Below, piece by piece: positions 11,318-24,500 of a stretch of 64,000 nt of DNA. The notes under the pieces are model-generated. The model did not search any database. It was not told the origin of the DNA and saw only the letters and a list, made by a program, of their open reading frames with translations. Within the stretch, counting starts at the first letter, position 1. The number at the start of each line of letters is the position of its first letter. The position numbers and the translations under genes are program-made. The DNA is from Sphagnum compactum (lineage: Eukaryota > Bryophyta > Sphagnopsida > Sphagnales): NCBI GenBank assembly GCA_965153455.1, contig OZ234493.1:1984001-2048000 (forward strand), written 5' to 3'.

Positions 11318-14041
11318 CTCACAGCAATCACCACAGCCATGGCTGCATACTATGCCATAAGTCCATTGGAGAATGATGCAGTGATGAGACAACAAGAGGA
11401 GATCCCCCTCTCAAGAAGCTAATCATGAAGTTCATAGCCTTTGCAACAGAGATGGAGAAGGATGGGAACAATTTCAACTATTCGGAGAAGCCTTACAAGT
11501 CATTTCTGCAAGATCTGGCAACTTTTGAGCTCCCACTCCTTAAGACAATGGCCATGATCAATGCAAACAAATGAGAGCAGGAACGCTTCACAAATCTTTC
11601 AAGTGGAACTTAACAACCAAATTTCTCAGGTGAGTGCTATCCTCCCCTTTCCCAATTTGTGGAACTGGGATATTGGAGCCTGTAATTGGATACAATCTAC
11701 ATAATCTGACCAGTTCTTGTTTCTCCAATGGTTCTCATGCAGCTTCACTCTCTACATTTTGGTTTTGAGATATTGAAAGGTGATGGAGAATAGAACACTG
11801 CAGCTGTGTTCTGGAATTTCAGTGTTGATGCTCTTAGGTTTTCAATCTGTGTCATGGGGGATCATCCCTTCATGTTCAGAGCCTTTCGCATTGTGTAGCA
11901 TTCATCTCTGTAGTTGCAGAGCTTTGAGCCTGAGGGTACTAGGAATGAAGAAATGACTGGAAGATGCACCAGTCTGGGCCTTTGGGTTCGCAGCTCTAGG
12001 TTCCAACTTGTTCACTGAAAGAACACCTTTGGACTATTCATAGGTGATCTTTCAGCTGCAGTATGAAGTTTGGAGTGCATGAGATTGTTCAGCAAAGCAC
12101 AAGTGCAATTTTTCAGTTGTCAGCATGCTTTACATTTTGAGATTCCGAATCACAAAATTCAGATTAGTTTGTGATTCACACCTTTTTTTTCCCGTATGGT
12201 TATGGCTGTGGCTACCAGACATTTCTCTCGATGATGATTTTGACTCGTGGCTACCAGACTTTTTTTTGTTTGCTCACTTCAGGTGCACGTTTATCCTGCA
12301 ATTGCGCTTGTTATGGGGTGCTAGCATGTAATGAAGGTAAAATATTGACCAGCCTGCAGATATGTCCCAGATTTTATTCTACCAAACATGCCTCATTTCC
12401 ATGATGGGTATGAGGCCTACAACAGGCACAAAGTGATGTAGAAGGGTTGAAGATGCAGCTTGAAGAGGCAAAGATTGAAAAGCGACACAAAGAAGAGTGT
12501 GAGGCCATCAGAAGATTGATAGCAGCTCAGCCACCTCAGCAGCATCTGAATGATTTTGAGAAAGAAGTTGTTGAATAGGAGCTGAGAATTTTGCAACAAA
12601 CCTCACACTGGAGCTGCACAAGAAGCAATTTGGCCTGCTTCTACATGTGGTAGTGACTTTAGCTTCAGGGGAATGTTTGGCACGGCTAAGGTTCTGAGCA
12701 ATCCTCATACAATGGTATAGGCGTTGGTGGTCAAACTGTATTTAGGGGGGTGGTGAGGTTGGCAAGATGAAGATTGGAGACGGGGAGGGGCAGACTGGTC
12801 GGGAGGGGGCACTGGGCAGCAGGAGAGGGTAGCACGTTTCTTTGCTCAGTACTTCTTTTCATTAGCACTGTTCCTTGATTGGTAGCTGACATTATGACTG
12901 CATCATCCCATTCTCCTAAAAATGTGACAGAAACTGAAGACCCTGATTCTATATAATGATTTGCCCAAAATTTTGGGTGGATGATTATGTACTTGAGCTG
13001 ATGAAGTCAATGGGTAGTAGTCATGGCAGCTCGTCACTGCTGTTCATGATGAAAGTGACAATCCAACACTATGTGAGTGACTCTCATGAGGTTATGACTT
13101 CACTCATTGTTCATACCTTCGATTGTAGTTCTGGAGATTGAACTGTGAAATTTCAATACATATATATGTGTGCGTGACCTGTAGAAATGAAGACTTCAAT
13201 ATGTCACTCGTAACCTGAAGTACAAACTGTGTTGTTAGTTGCTTGAATAAGTACTGGTACAACCCATTTAGTACATCATGTCATTTGTCTTCAACTTGTG
13301 ACTAATGCAGGCACAATGTACACAACATGGGCAAGAGTGAACCAGCCACCCACCAGCACACCATCCACTGGATGCTTGTTATGACTCATTTGTGGATGAA
13401 CCTCAACTGAGTTCATATCTGGTTTCACCTTTGTAACCCAATCTGTCAGAAGTAGGTCCTATAAATAGGTACATAGGTGGAAATGAAAAGGTGGCGGCGT
13501 ATGGTAACGCCCCCCTCTTTATTCCTTCCACTTTTTCCACCATCCTCCCCCCCACTCTCTTTCTTCCATTCCTTTCCATCACTTGTCTCCTTAAAAACCT
13601 CTTCTCTCCTCATCAGAGTGTTTCAATTTCAAGAATTCGAATTAGGTTTCTTTTCATTTCATCTTCTCATACTAACAACCTGCTTGTGGGTTGTTAGCAG
13701 GCAGGCAATAAAAAAAGGCAACTAATCCAACCACCATGATTAGCTAGGGAACTGGAACCCAACAGAAAATTGTTTCCTGACCACTTACCATCCATTGTTC
13801 GCCGTGCTCTGGTTCACTCTAGCCCACAACATGGGGTACCATGAACAATAATTCAACTCTCTCATTTGCACTTTGGATTTGGCCTTTTCCCACTCACTCA
13901 TAGATGAATACTTGGAGGTCACAGGTGGATGAGTTACAGAGTACACTCAACAAGGAGCAGAAAAATCCTGTGGATCTTGATGTGACAGCCTTGGTGGGAG
14001 CTGATGGCAGACCTGCAGAGCTGATGTCTGTTGATACATGA
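11318..14041 (+). pseudogene. THOC7: Non-processed pseudogene of THO complex subunit 7 (THOC7/THO7)
   Basis: THOC7 is a coiled-coil subunit of the nuclear THO/TREX complex that couples transcription to mRNA export. Three exon blocks align with the plant protein. Block 1 (11,318-11,629) encodes YYAISPLENDAV, then TTRGDPPLKKL in a shifted frame, then FATEMEKDG, SFLQDLATFELPLLK and an INANK block. Block 2 (12,426-12,649) encodes [32 protein letters not shown] and LELHKKQFGLLLHV. Block 3 (13,925-14,041) encodes VDELQSTLNKEQKNP and ends in MSVDT-stop. Splice sites persist: donor GTGAGT at 11,630, acceptor CAG before 12,426, donor at 12,650, acceptor CAG before 13,925. Disabling changes include a frameshift near 11,388, a TGA at about 11,572 where Arg (CGA) is expected, a frameshift near 11,590, and a TAG plus frameshift near 12,577. 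Retained introns mean it arose by DNA duplication. Confidence 0.85.
13325..13725. mobile_element. LTR-like insert within the last intron of the THOC7 pseudogene
   Basis: Positions 13,335-13,470 resemble 17,950-18,095 in the same orientation (shared CACACCATC, GCAT/GATGC-CTTGTTAT, ATGGTTTCA/TGGTTTCA, CAATCTGT/ATTCTAT blocks). A TATA-like CCTATAAATAGG at 13,458 followed by a pyrimidine-rich stretch resembles an LTR promoter and R region. No internal retroelement genes are seen, so this could be a solo LTR. Moderate to low certainty. Confidence 0.35.
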
Positions 14042-17000
14042 TATTTGTTAAGCTCATCCACATTGAAAGGTGCCCAAAAATGCCAATGCCTTCTTTTGGC
14101 ATGAGAGGAATTCTCATTGTGGTCAAAAGGACAGCATGCCCTCTCAAGATGTTTGCAAGAGCAATTGTCAGGTACACTGCCAGGTGTGACTGAGGTTTGA
14201 TTTTAGTTGAACTCACTTAGATATTGTCTCTGATCCTTGTCTACTTTTTGCCTTTACAGATATTTGCACAAGAATCAGATACTTAGATATTGTCTATACT
14301 AGTATTAGTATGGTATCATCACGCTTTTGAGCCTGATCGAGGCATTGGACATTGTTGAGATTTTCATGCAAGCTTGATCCTGGTATTGGGTCCGAGGCCG
14401 ATTTTGGGTATAAAGTATATATAGTATATATTTTACATTGAAATGAATGACACCAGATACTTCACCTCACTCTTGAAAACCAGAAGGAATATTCTAAATT
14501 GCATCTGTCATGAGCCAAGCCCTATTCACGGAGGAAAGACCACATTCTGTTGTAATGATAGAATGGTTAGCCATGGTTAGCATACAAAAATACAAATGAC
14601 ATTGAAGACGTGCAACAATGCAGCCTAGAAATGGGTTATTACTTATCACAAAATCATTAGCAAAAAAATGCATGTCTTGAGGCAAGACATAAGGACAAAA
14701 AAAACTTTTTTTTTTTTTGCTAATGTGACTTTTTTCTTTTTCTTTTTCAAATCAGTCCTTTTATACACAAGCAATGGAAATGAAAATGTTTAAATTCGAG
14801 TTCACATCAAGTTTGAACCAAACCCTTGTTCACACTAAAAGAGTAGCAAACCAAATTTTGACATTTCTCTATGTGCAAGTAACTAGAAACCGAACTTAAT
14901 AGTTATTGCACATATGATTAGCCATGTTTGGCATACAAACGAACACAAATTGCCCCCAATTGGGTAACTTAAGTTCCTTTTAAATAACATAATACAAGAT
15001 ACGATATATTAACATATGAGTTTTTGATAAGATAATTTGTCAGAATATTACACAAAATCTAGCCAAGGTGAGCTTTATACAAATCGCCTATCTATAATTG
15101 ATCTCGTATGGTTCAACCAAGAATTGAGATTTTGGTTAATCTTCTATTGCTTTAACCTATCAATGCTAGCCAGGGTTTCTTTTAAGGATTTTGTGACGTA
15201 GTCGTTGTGGCAATCATTTGGAAAATAATTTAGCCAAATTTGGCTACATACTAGATATGAAAGTAAGGAAAAAGGAAAATTTTAGATTCCTAGCTACCTA
15301 TTGGAACTTATCATAAAAAATTGATAATTTGGATTTCCCCCCCCCCTTGAAATATGGCAAATGTGGGCCATTTTTCTCGTGAAAAATCATTGCATAGGTT
15401 GAAATCATAATTTTAAGGTAAAAATTTGGCGAAATTTTGCCATTAAAAGAAATGCTAATGCTAGCCTTTAGGACTTTGAAGCTTAATACAAGTTCATACA
15501 TAATATGTGTCAATGGTCACATGCAAAACATTTATGTGTAAATGGAAAATCCAAAGCAACTCATATGCTATGTTCTTGAATGGTAACTTTGCATCAACAT
15601 AATTAATTGATATCCTTGCCCTCTAAAGAACATTAAGGATGAATCCTACGATAAGCTCTAACAACTCACAAATGAATGTTGGATAAATTTTGATCCAGCC
15701 ATGCTTTTTGACATGTTGAATATGCCCCTAACTTAACAATCTTCAATTATCCATGTCCAATGGATCACATATCCATGTCTTTGGTCACAAAGTATGAATT
15801 GAAATTCTAGTCACAAGAAACTTAGAGTTGGTATAGCGAGAATCCTCCTTGACAATTCTAGATGGAATGTCAAAGGACCATATGAAGGTTTATGGAAAGG
15901 TATCTTTTTGGATTTATGTTTTGTTTGAAGTTTTTTTTTTCCAACAACATAATTACATTTTTTTTCATTCAAATTTGAATCGAATTGAATCAAATGTAAA
16001 TAAACTTGTATTTCAAATTTGTATTGAATTCATTCAATTCAAATTGCATGTAGTGTCATTCAATAATTTCATTTGAAAGGAACTTAATTTTCACAAAATC
16101 CAATCATTTTTTTCATCATTTCATTGTCGTTAGTAGTGTACAATAGTGTAGAGCTCAAGTGAAAAAAACATGAACATGAACCTTACTAAGTGATGTCAAT
16201 CCATGAATCCATGTAATGACACAATCTTGACCTTTTAATGTGGCAAGACTTAATCTAACGCTTATTTTAGAACGTGATAGTTGTTTGACACATGTAACTT
16301 CTGAAATGTCCCCAAAGGCAATAATGGTTCAAACTTTAAAACCATGGACATGAATACTTGAGGTCCCTCACCATCACAAAATGGTCATCACACATGGAAC
16401 ATCATGATCATGAACATGTCCTTTCAAACATAATCATAAGGCTAATATACTAAGAAAAGTCCACCATCATGGTGAAGTTTTCTAGCTTGCCAACATGGCC
16501 CCTAAAATTCATGTTGGGATCTCATTTTTTGTTCACACTTGGATTGCCACCTAGAGCAATATGGAGTTGAATTATGAAATCCACGAGGAACAACCTAAAT
16601 TCTCCCACATGGGACATAAAAAATGTAGAACAACATGGCTTGCTTAATTAGTGTAATATGTGATTCCTATGTTGTAAATTAATTTTAAGTTAGCATGCAA
16701 AGGATGGTGGTAATTACATCATCAACATTCAAGTGGTCAAGTTAAGACTCATGATTGTAATGTGAAATAAGAGTTTTTATCATCTGTACTTTTTATAACC
16801 ATTTCACCTTGAATTAAAGTTTATCTAGGTCAATCTTGGGTTGGTATTGGATTTAAAAATTCAACATGGTTCTTGTAAAGAAAAATGTTTCGTTTAACAC
16901 AATTGAAGTTTTGAAACCATGTAGGTCCTAATAATGGAACAACACATTATTCCTATTGTATGAAATAATTTTATCATAATTTCTTATGTTTGGCATGAAG

Positions 17001-18571
17001 ATCACGATAATTGTAATCTTAATACCATAAGTTAACATCACCCCAAGGCTGCTTGTCTTAAATCATCTTAGAACTTAAGAACATCAATGTTGACCAAGAA
17101 AAACCTTGGACCAATTTAAATTTGATGAAACAAAGTTAAAAGTTTAGAATGTGAAAGTTGGAAACAAAAATATTGTAGGCGTACCAATGTAGCACCAATA
17201 TTCAAATTCATGAATTATGTTAATTAAGGAACACAACATTGAAGGAAGTAGCACATTCTATGATATACAATCCATATTCACAAATTTTTAGTTGTCACTC
17301 ATGAATTGATTTTCATTTCAACTCAAAATTATATTTGATGTATCGCATGGATGCGAAGTGTTTTCGCTTTGGAATTTTTAATATGCTTTAACTTGTGAAG
17401 GTGCACATAGTTGTTGAACCTAGGGTTTGAAAATTGATGGAATTTTGTTGAAGTTCCCTTAACAAACTCATTCACCTTCCTCAAAAATGTTATTGAAGTT
17501 TTGTGACCCAACATTGGAGATACAAAAGTCCACCTTGCTCCAAAATTTCCATAAAGTGTATGGTTCTCATTTTACATATTTTTGTAATGTAACAACCAAC
17601 TATGGGAGCCCAAAAATCGGTTGCATAAGAACTATTAAGTAAGCATTGGGAACATTTGCACACCAATTAGATATGCAACTTCTTTGGTAACTTGTTCATG
17701 TGTCCCTAAAGAGTTGATTGGTTTGGATTTCAAGGTTGTTGGGGGATGAGACTTGATGTAGGAAGGACATTGAGTGTTGGATGGTGAGTTTAGTTTATAA
17801 TTAATTTTGGTGTTTTATTTGAATATTATACAAAGTTTTTCCTAGGTAAGACATGTGGTCATCTATTGGGTCGACTAGTTCCACTTGGACGTGTATCAAT
17901 TGTGTGGAATAATGGAATGATGTGAACCAATGGTGGGGAACTTTGGTATAGCCAAAGTGGACCAGCACCCTTGACCAACACACCATCTCTTGCATCCTTG
18001 TTATTATTTAATTGTGAATAAACATCAAATAATAATACATGGTTTCAACTTGGTAATCCATTCTATGAAATGCAAGTCATACAAAATGATAAATGATTTT
18101 TGGAGCCAAAATGGTGCATGGATGAACATGGGTTAATTTAAATTCATTAGATTCACCCAACCCAAATTTGGGGGGAGGCATTGGGTGAAATCACAATCAA
18201 ATGAGCCAATGGTGACAAAGGACTCAACCATAGATGGACATTTTTCGGACATTTTGATTTTTTCATAGAAAGAAAAATTTGAAGGATTATTTTTTGCAAC
18301 TATTTTCAAAAATATGTACAATGCCCCCAATAAATTACATTATTTTATTAACTCTTTTTGAATAAATATGAATTGTTTAAAAGTGTACAAATATTGTCAG
18401 ATTTTATGTTTTGTTTTTAAAAATGATCATAATTCAACTGATGCTAAAATATGATGATTATTTTACGCTTTAGTTTTTTGTATCATAAGGCATAACTTTG
18501 TTCATATGTTATACACATTATGACCCATTTACATCTAGTAAATCATTCTTGAAATTTGAACATTTTGAAAC
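14042..18571. other. Gene-poor AT-rich stretch
   Basis: No gene recognised. A 15-base block ACTTAGATATTGTCT at about 14,217 recurs at about 14,281. Poly-T at 14,705-14,719 and poly-C at 15,337-15,346 are visible. Around 17,950-18,095 lies the partner of the LTR-like segment at 13,335. The remaining open frames are short and unlike known proteins. Confidence 0.45.
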
Positions 18572-19300
18572 CGTGTGCTCCAGGCGAGGACTGCTCAACC
18601 GTCGCTGGGAACGGTTCCTGCGACAACGCACATACACCCGACCCGTCTAGCAGGGGTGAGAGGCTGGGCGGAGAGCCAAGTACTTTGGTGCAATGCGCAC
18701 AACGTATGGGTGGGAGTTCAGATGGCTCAGCTGGCCGTGCTACAACTAGTGCAACCGGTTGGTGCTAGATCTACGACAGGAGGCCCGATCAACTAGGAGG
18801 CTGGGGCCCCACCCCCTCCAGGTTCTCCCCACACAATATTGAGTGTAAAAAGGGTGAAGGATAATATGTGGCTTGCTTACATTGAAAATCTCTTTACCAA
18901 CCGCGAGATCGAGACCAGCGTGCAGACAAGATACTTGCGCTTCAAGGGTATGTTGTACGAAAGCGAAAGCTACTTGTGTGACATCAGATGCGTTCAGCTA
19001 CGGAAAGCTTTGGCCTGGTTTTGATGTGGTAACACGCAACTTGAGGTAATGTTCGGTGCATGGAAAGGTGTGCCATACGCAGAGAGGCTTTGTCGAGTCT
19101 GCGATTTGGGGAAGGTTGAGGATGAAGAGCACTTGGTTTTTGTTTGTCCTAATACATAGAAAGTTAGGGAACGCTCTTGTTCAACCCTGTCCCTCACCCA
19201 CATTAGCACTCTTGCTGAGCTCATGCAGACTACAAACACGGTCGCCCTGGCCAAGCTTGTGGCATGTTGCCAGTACCAGAGGACAATCTGTCCTCCATGA
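18572..19300 (+). mobile_element. LINE (non-LTR retrotransposon) 3' fragment, left copy
   Basis: The translation, in several broken frames, matches the carboxy-terminal part of plant LINE reverse-transcriptase polyproteins. It shows ETSVQTRYLRFKG, DIRCVQLRKALAWF, then RCGNTQLEVMFGAWKG-like residues (19,024-19,065; interrupted by a TGA) and a zinc-binding CRVCDLGKVEDEEHLVFVC motif (zf-RVT type). Similarity to the right copy (56,724 downwards, opposite strand) starts abruptly at 18,572. It is GC-rich against its AT-rich surroundings. The reverse-transcriptase catalytic domain is absent. Confidence 0.8.
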
Positions 19301-20164
19301 TCTACCTTTCCTCTAATGGACTCTTTGGTCCCAAACGAACGTAAAATTGTAAACGTAAACGGTTATACATAATTAATGATATAATCATTATTTTGAATTA
19401 TGTGAATTTAAATTGAGCAAATTAAACTAATATTACACAAAAGATGTATGTTTAGTGTGTAAGGGAAATGAAATTTGATCTAATTTTTAATTGGGTTGGG
19501 TTCTAATTTTATCAAGGAATGACCAAAACTAAATATTTTTTAAATAGAAAATCAATTTTAGGACCAAAAAAAATGTTCTTTTTAAACTTAAGATCAAATG
19601 ACAATAATTAAAAATTTGAATGCTAAAAACAACACCCAAACATTGGAATAATTCACATTAAAAAACTACAAAAAATCATTAACAACAACAAGAATAAGGG
19701 AATGCATTGGTGGATGTGATGATGGGAACAATGCCAAGATAACAAGAATTCATAATTTGGTTGCGAAAAACATTGTTGTTAACCTTGTCACCCCTAACAT
19801 TTATCTTGGCACCCCCCATCATCCACCTTGTCATACCCATCAAATTGTCCATCATAACTAAATTACTGAAATAAAATAATATAAAATGAACTCTACATCA
19901 TCCACCTTGGCACCTTTGCTTTCTTGCCCAACATTCCTTGTTGTCCACCATGTCATCCCAAGTAATTATCCATGGCTTCAAAAGAAATTTTGTTCTTTAT
20001 TGGTGATGTCCACCTTGATGCTTCCATTGTCCTTATTGACAACCTACATTGTCCATTCACCATCCTATCATTTGTACATCGTCCCTAAAGAAAAATAAAT
20101 CAACAATGGCATTATCTGAATGCTCGATCATCCACATATCATCTTAGTTGTTAATTTATCATTG

Positions 20165-20167
<3 letters not shown>

Positions 20168-20222
<55 letters not shown>
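20168..20222. repeat. (AT)n microsatellite, expanded relative to the other arm
   Basis: About 27 AT units are seen here, against only about 6-7 units at the equivalent site in the right arm (about 55,124-55,136). Confidence 0.95.
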
Positions 20223-20224
<2 letters not shown>

Positions 20225-21586
20225 CAATATCAATTCCAATGACGTTATTAATGTCCTTCCCATCATCCACCTATCATTTATCACCTAAAAAATTTATTGA
20301 TTTCATCCATCTAAACACCCCCATCATCATTCCAAACAACCATTGTTGTCCACTTATTGTCCATGCTAATCATTTTGATTGAATAAATAAATATATTTAA
20401 AAAGAAAACAATACCAACCCATATGTCCCCCTTTGCTTCATCGTCCTCATTGTTTGTCCACAACCAAATCATTGGGAGGAAAAAACATTGTTGTCCACAC
20501 ATGCACATGTCATCCTTCCTAGCATGTTTTGTCAAGATCCTAGTCATATTGTTGTTGTACATGTCATCACCCCGATAACCATTCATGATCCCCCATTGTC
20601 CACCATGGCTAATCATCCTTCAACCATCCTCATCATTTGAACCTATTGTCCTTATCACTATTCAAGGATATTATCTCATTGTCATTCAAGCCAAAATGAA
20701 AAATCTTCCTATTTATGATCTAGATTCTTTTATTGAAATGACTAAATTTAATGTTTAGTAGGTCAATTTCCCAACTTGAGACTTTTATGGGATGTTCTTT
20801 TGGGTTGTGGGGTTAACAACGTTTTTTTTTCATTGTTTTTTGTTTTCCATTAATTGTCATGTTCATGTTCAGACAAGTTGGGGATTCTTATTTTTATTTT
20901 TTCATTCTTTTAAAAATTTATAGTAGCCTTACGCAGACATAGGGATTTATATTTGTGTTTGTGTTCGTTCATTATTTTTAATTTTTCATTATCAACCTTG
21001 TTCTACTTAAGTGATTTTATTTTTCATTACTTATTCTTCTTTGTTGTTTAATTTTCCACTTGCAACCTTGTTCATTGATAATATTTTATTGTTATTTATT
21101 ATTTTCATGGGACTATAATCATGATTTGAATAATATACCTACTTCATTTTTTAAAGAAGTAATGTTGCAGAAGTAGGATGGTTTGAATAGGTTTGGAGTT
21201 ATGGTATTGGTTTTTACAATAATGAATTTAGAAGATATTAATGATTGTATAGACCATATGTTTTGGCCTAAAGAACAATTACATAAAAGGTAAAATTCAT
21301 GTTTCTATTTGTGTTATGTGAAAAAAAATGGCCACCTTTGGATTTGATATGAGTCATCCAAGGTGGGCATTTGATTTTATGTTTTTTTAAAGAAAATCCA
21401 AAAGAATAGCAATTTCACTTGCAAATTAACCTTGTTGTCAACACCTAGAACCAACAATTTTAATTCCACAACACAAAACATCAACAAAAAAATATTTTCA
21501 AAATAACATTATTACGATTATTACAAGCACACAACCAACACTTTTAATAAAAAAATTGTGATGGATTATTCATATCACAATGCCTA

Positions 21587-24500
21587 CGTATTAAAATTCA
21601 TCACTTTTGTTGAGAAGATATATGAAAATGTTTATTATTGTGTTGAAACATTTTATAATGCCACACCACAATTTTTCTTTGGTTTAATTATAGATTCCAA
21701 AACCATGGCAACATCATTGGTAAAAACTCACCTTTGCCATTACTATCAACAAGCAACATGCTTAAACTTTCGAAAACACATAGCTTTAACAAATACCTTC
21801 CTTCAAAACAACTTGCAAATTGACTTTTGAATGTGATTGATTATTCACATCAAAATTAAAAAATCAATCCTTGAGCCATTTACTGAATTTTGCAGGTAAG
21901 AAAATAAATATAAACAAATTTTTGTTATTCTCTGAATAATTTTGTGGTGTAATTTTCACCTTTTTTTCTTTGTCTTGCTTTAGCTACAACTATATTTTTA
22001 AATCCAAAGCCATGGTGGTGTCACTTATAAAAAATTCACCTTCATGCCACCAACACTAACAAACATCTTTGAATAATGCAAATAACAACTCCAACATAAA
22101 AACATTAAAGAAACATAAAACTTTTGGAGAAAAAAACACAAAAGCCTTGTATTTCAATAAGATTTGAAAGCAACATAACCATTATTATTATCGAGAAAAA
22201 AAAGGAAGAACACCACTTCACTTACAAAACCACAAAAACAACAAAAGACACAAAGGTGCATCCCCAAGCTAATTTTAGAAAGTTAAAAAATAAGGAAAAC
22301 GGACAAAAGATGAACATGAACAAAAACAAAAAGTTCACGAGTCTTATTCTTGCCACATGATTTGAAAATAAATGAATTAAAAACTAACTTTATTTCCCAA
22401 GACTTACTAGAACAAAACATTTTATTGAAGGACAACAAATTAGTCCTATTGGGAAATGCAACTTGTCAAAATAAAGGTAATTAATTTGCCTATTGTATAT
22501 ACTAACCCAATAAACATCACTAGTTTTAAAGTTATTGTTTAAGGGTTCTCAAGTGCCAAAATAATCTAGTAGTTGTAGAGTTATTGTGTATGTAAATAAC
22601 ATAATATGTCTACAAGTAGATCTCCAAGGGTTAACTCTTTCATTAGTTAGCTAACTAAACTAAGAACCTAGTGGAACAAACAATACTTTGTTTCAATGTA
22701 CAATGAAACAATTATGTGCTCTAGAAGTGACTATTATAGTTTGTGAAAGAAAATCCAACAAGATAACGACTTCCTACAACAATAAAGAAACATTTAAAAT
22801 AAAAAACACTAGATACCAAAAAATCTAATAGGGGGTGAAAAGAAAATGTCTTTCCATCCAAGTTCAAACAAAACCATGACTTAAACCAAATTCAAGTACC
22901 AGTAACTTTAGCTATTATAATACATTCTCCTACTGGAACTACCTTACTACGACTTTGCTCTACTTATCTCTTCTTCTTCACACACACACACACCTCTTTC
23001 CACGCATTTGGAATTAGCCCCTAAAATAGGTGAGGTGATCTTACTTACCTTCTACCCAAAATGGCCATCATAACAAGTTTAAATCCATCAAATTTTTCCC
23101 TAATTTATATACCCCATTGACTTTCTTACCTACCTTCTAAATTTATGGCAACATTTCCTTAATTAAAAAAGGTAGTTGAGCAAGGTAATCAACAACCTAA
23201 CATTCCTTAAAGTAGTGAAGGTAAAAGTCAACTAAACATTTTAAAATAATGGATTAGGTAGGCGGCTTACCTTATAACCACTCCTATTGATCCCTGATAA
23301 TTTTGGATTATTGTATTGATGCAATAAAATGTAACTATTAGCCAAGCGTTTGTTAATTTTACCTTTAACAAAAACACGACATGGCTATCTTTAAAACTTG
23401 AATGAAAAAACAATTACTAGATTTAATATCTCCATGCAAAAATGCTCAAATCATTTGAAATTACAAGAAATTAAATCTTCCTATTTTAAAAATGTGTTAA
23501 AACTATGTACATAGTTGTTTCCCAATTATTTGAACTAATTACAAGGACTTCAAATGCAAGACAAAAGGACTATAGGGTGGTTGATAAGGACTAACAATTG
23601 TTTGCCCATTGATATCAACTACTTGGTCCAAAGTGTTATCACCCATGTATGAAAGCCAATTCAAGGATGCATGGGTGCTAAAATGCAAAAACCTTGATGC
23701 CAATCATAGGTTTTGCAATTGTTTGTGCAAGCCTTCCCTCCACCTTAAAATGTCATAATTACACCAACATGAGATTCAATTTTCATTTTGATGAAATGTT
23801 GTCAATTTTATAAAAACATACACGTCTCAAACATTATTTCAATTCTTAGAGGTGAAAAATTGATCAAATGCAATTATGGTGGGCATGTTACACTAATGTA
23901 AGCTAAATTCAAAGTCAACTAGAATTGATTATGGCTTTTGTGGGCAATTGTTTGGATATGATGAAGGTTGACATGCCAATCTAATTAAATTTCATCATCT
24001 AAGGTTGATTGGAATTGATTGTGGCCATTTTTTTGGCCTAGGTTATTGACTAATGTGATGGGGATGGGTAAATTGAACTATTAGATTTTATATGGGTTGT
24101 CCAAGGTTAACTAAAATTGAACATGGACATTCTAATTTTTTTTTTTTCAAATGACCAATCAAAATTGAATGTGGTGGACAAGTCAAGCCAACTAAATTTG
24201 ATATGGATCATGCAAGGTGGACTAGAATTCATCTTGACTAGTTTTGTCTTGTTGGTTGATAACTAGCCAAAAGCAATTGGGTTGGACAAATCAACTTGAT
24301 CTAAAAATGATGTTTTCACTCATTCAAGTCAAGATGTAAACATTTTTCTTACAACGGAATTCAGTGATCTAGTTGAAATTCAAATTTAAACAATAACACA
24401 TCATTCAAGAATCATGTAAATGCTAACTATAATGCAACTACATAATAACTAATGAGAGAGTATTTTTAATATTCGAACATGCAATCAAAATTATGTTGAT

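Larger units (their letters stand above)
18572..21586 (+). repeat. Left arm of a large inverted duplication (part 1)
   Basis: This segment is the reverse complement of about 53,760-56,724. It includes the LINE fragment, about 2.3 kb of AT-rich tail rich in ATTGTCC / CATCATCC phrases (19,700-20,650), and an (AT)n run. Similarity stops after CAATGCCTA near 21,585. A 101-codon open frame in both arms (20,311-20,616 here) differs at one residue, so that part is nearly identical. Confidence 0.92.

Noticed and set aside
20311-20616. A 101-residue open frame present in both arms of the inverted duplication with one residue difference
   Set aside because: The conservation follows from recent duplication of the DNA. 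The DNA is a quasi-repeat of ATTGTCC/CATCATC words, and the protein is Met/Asn/Asp-rich with no family match.
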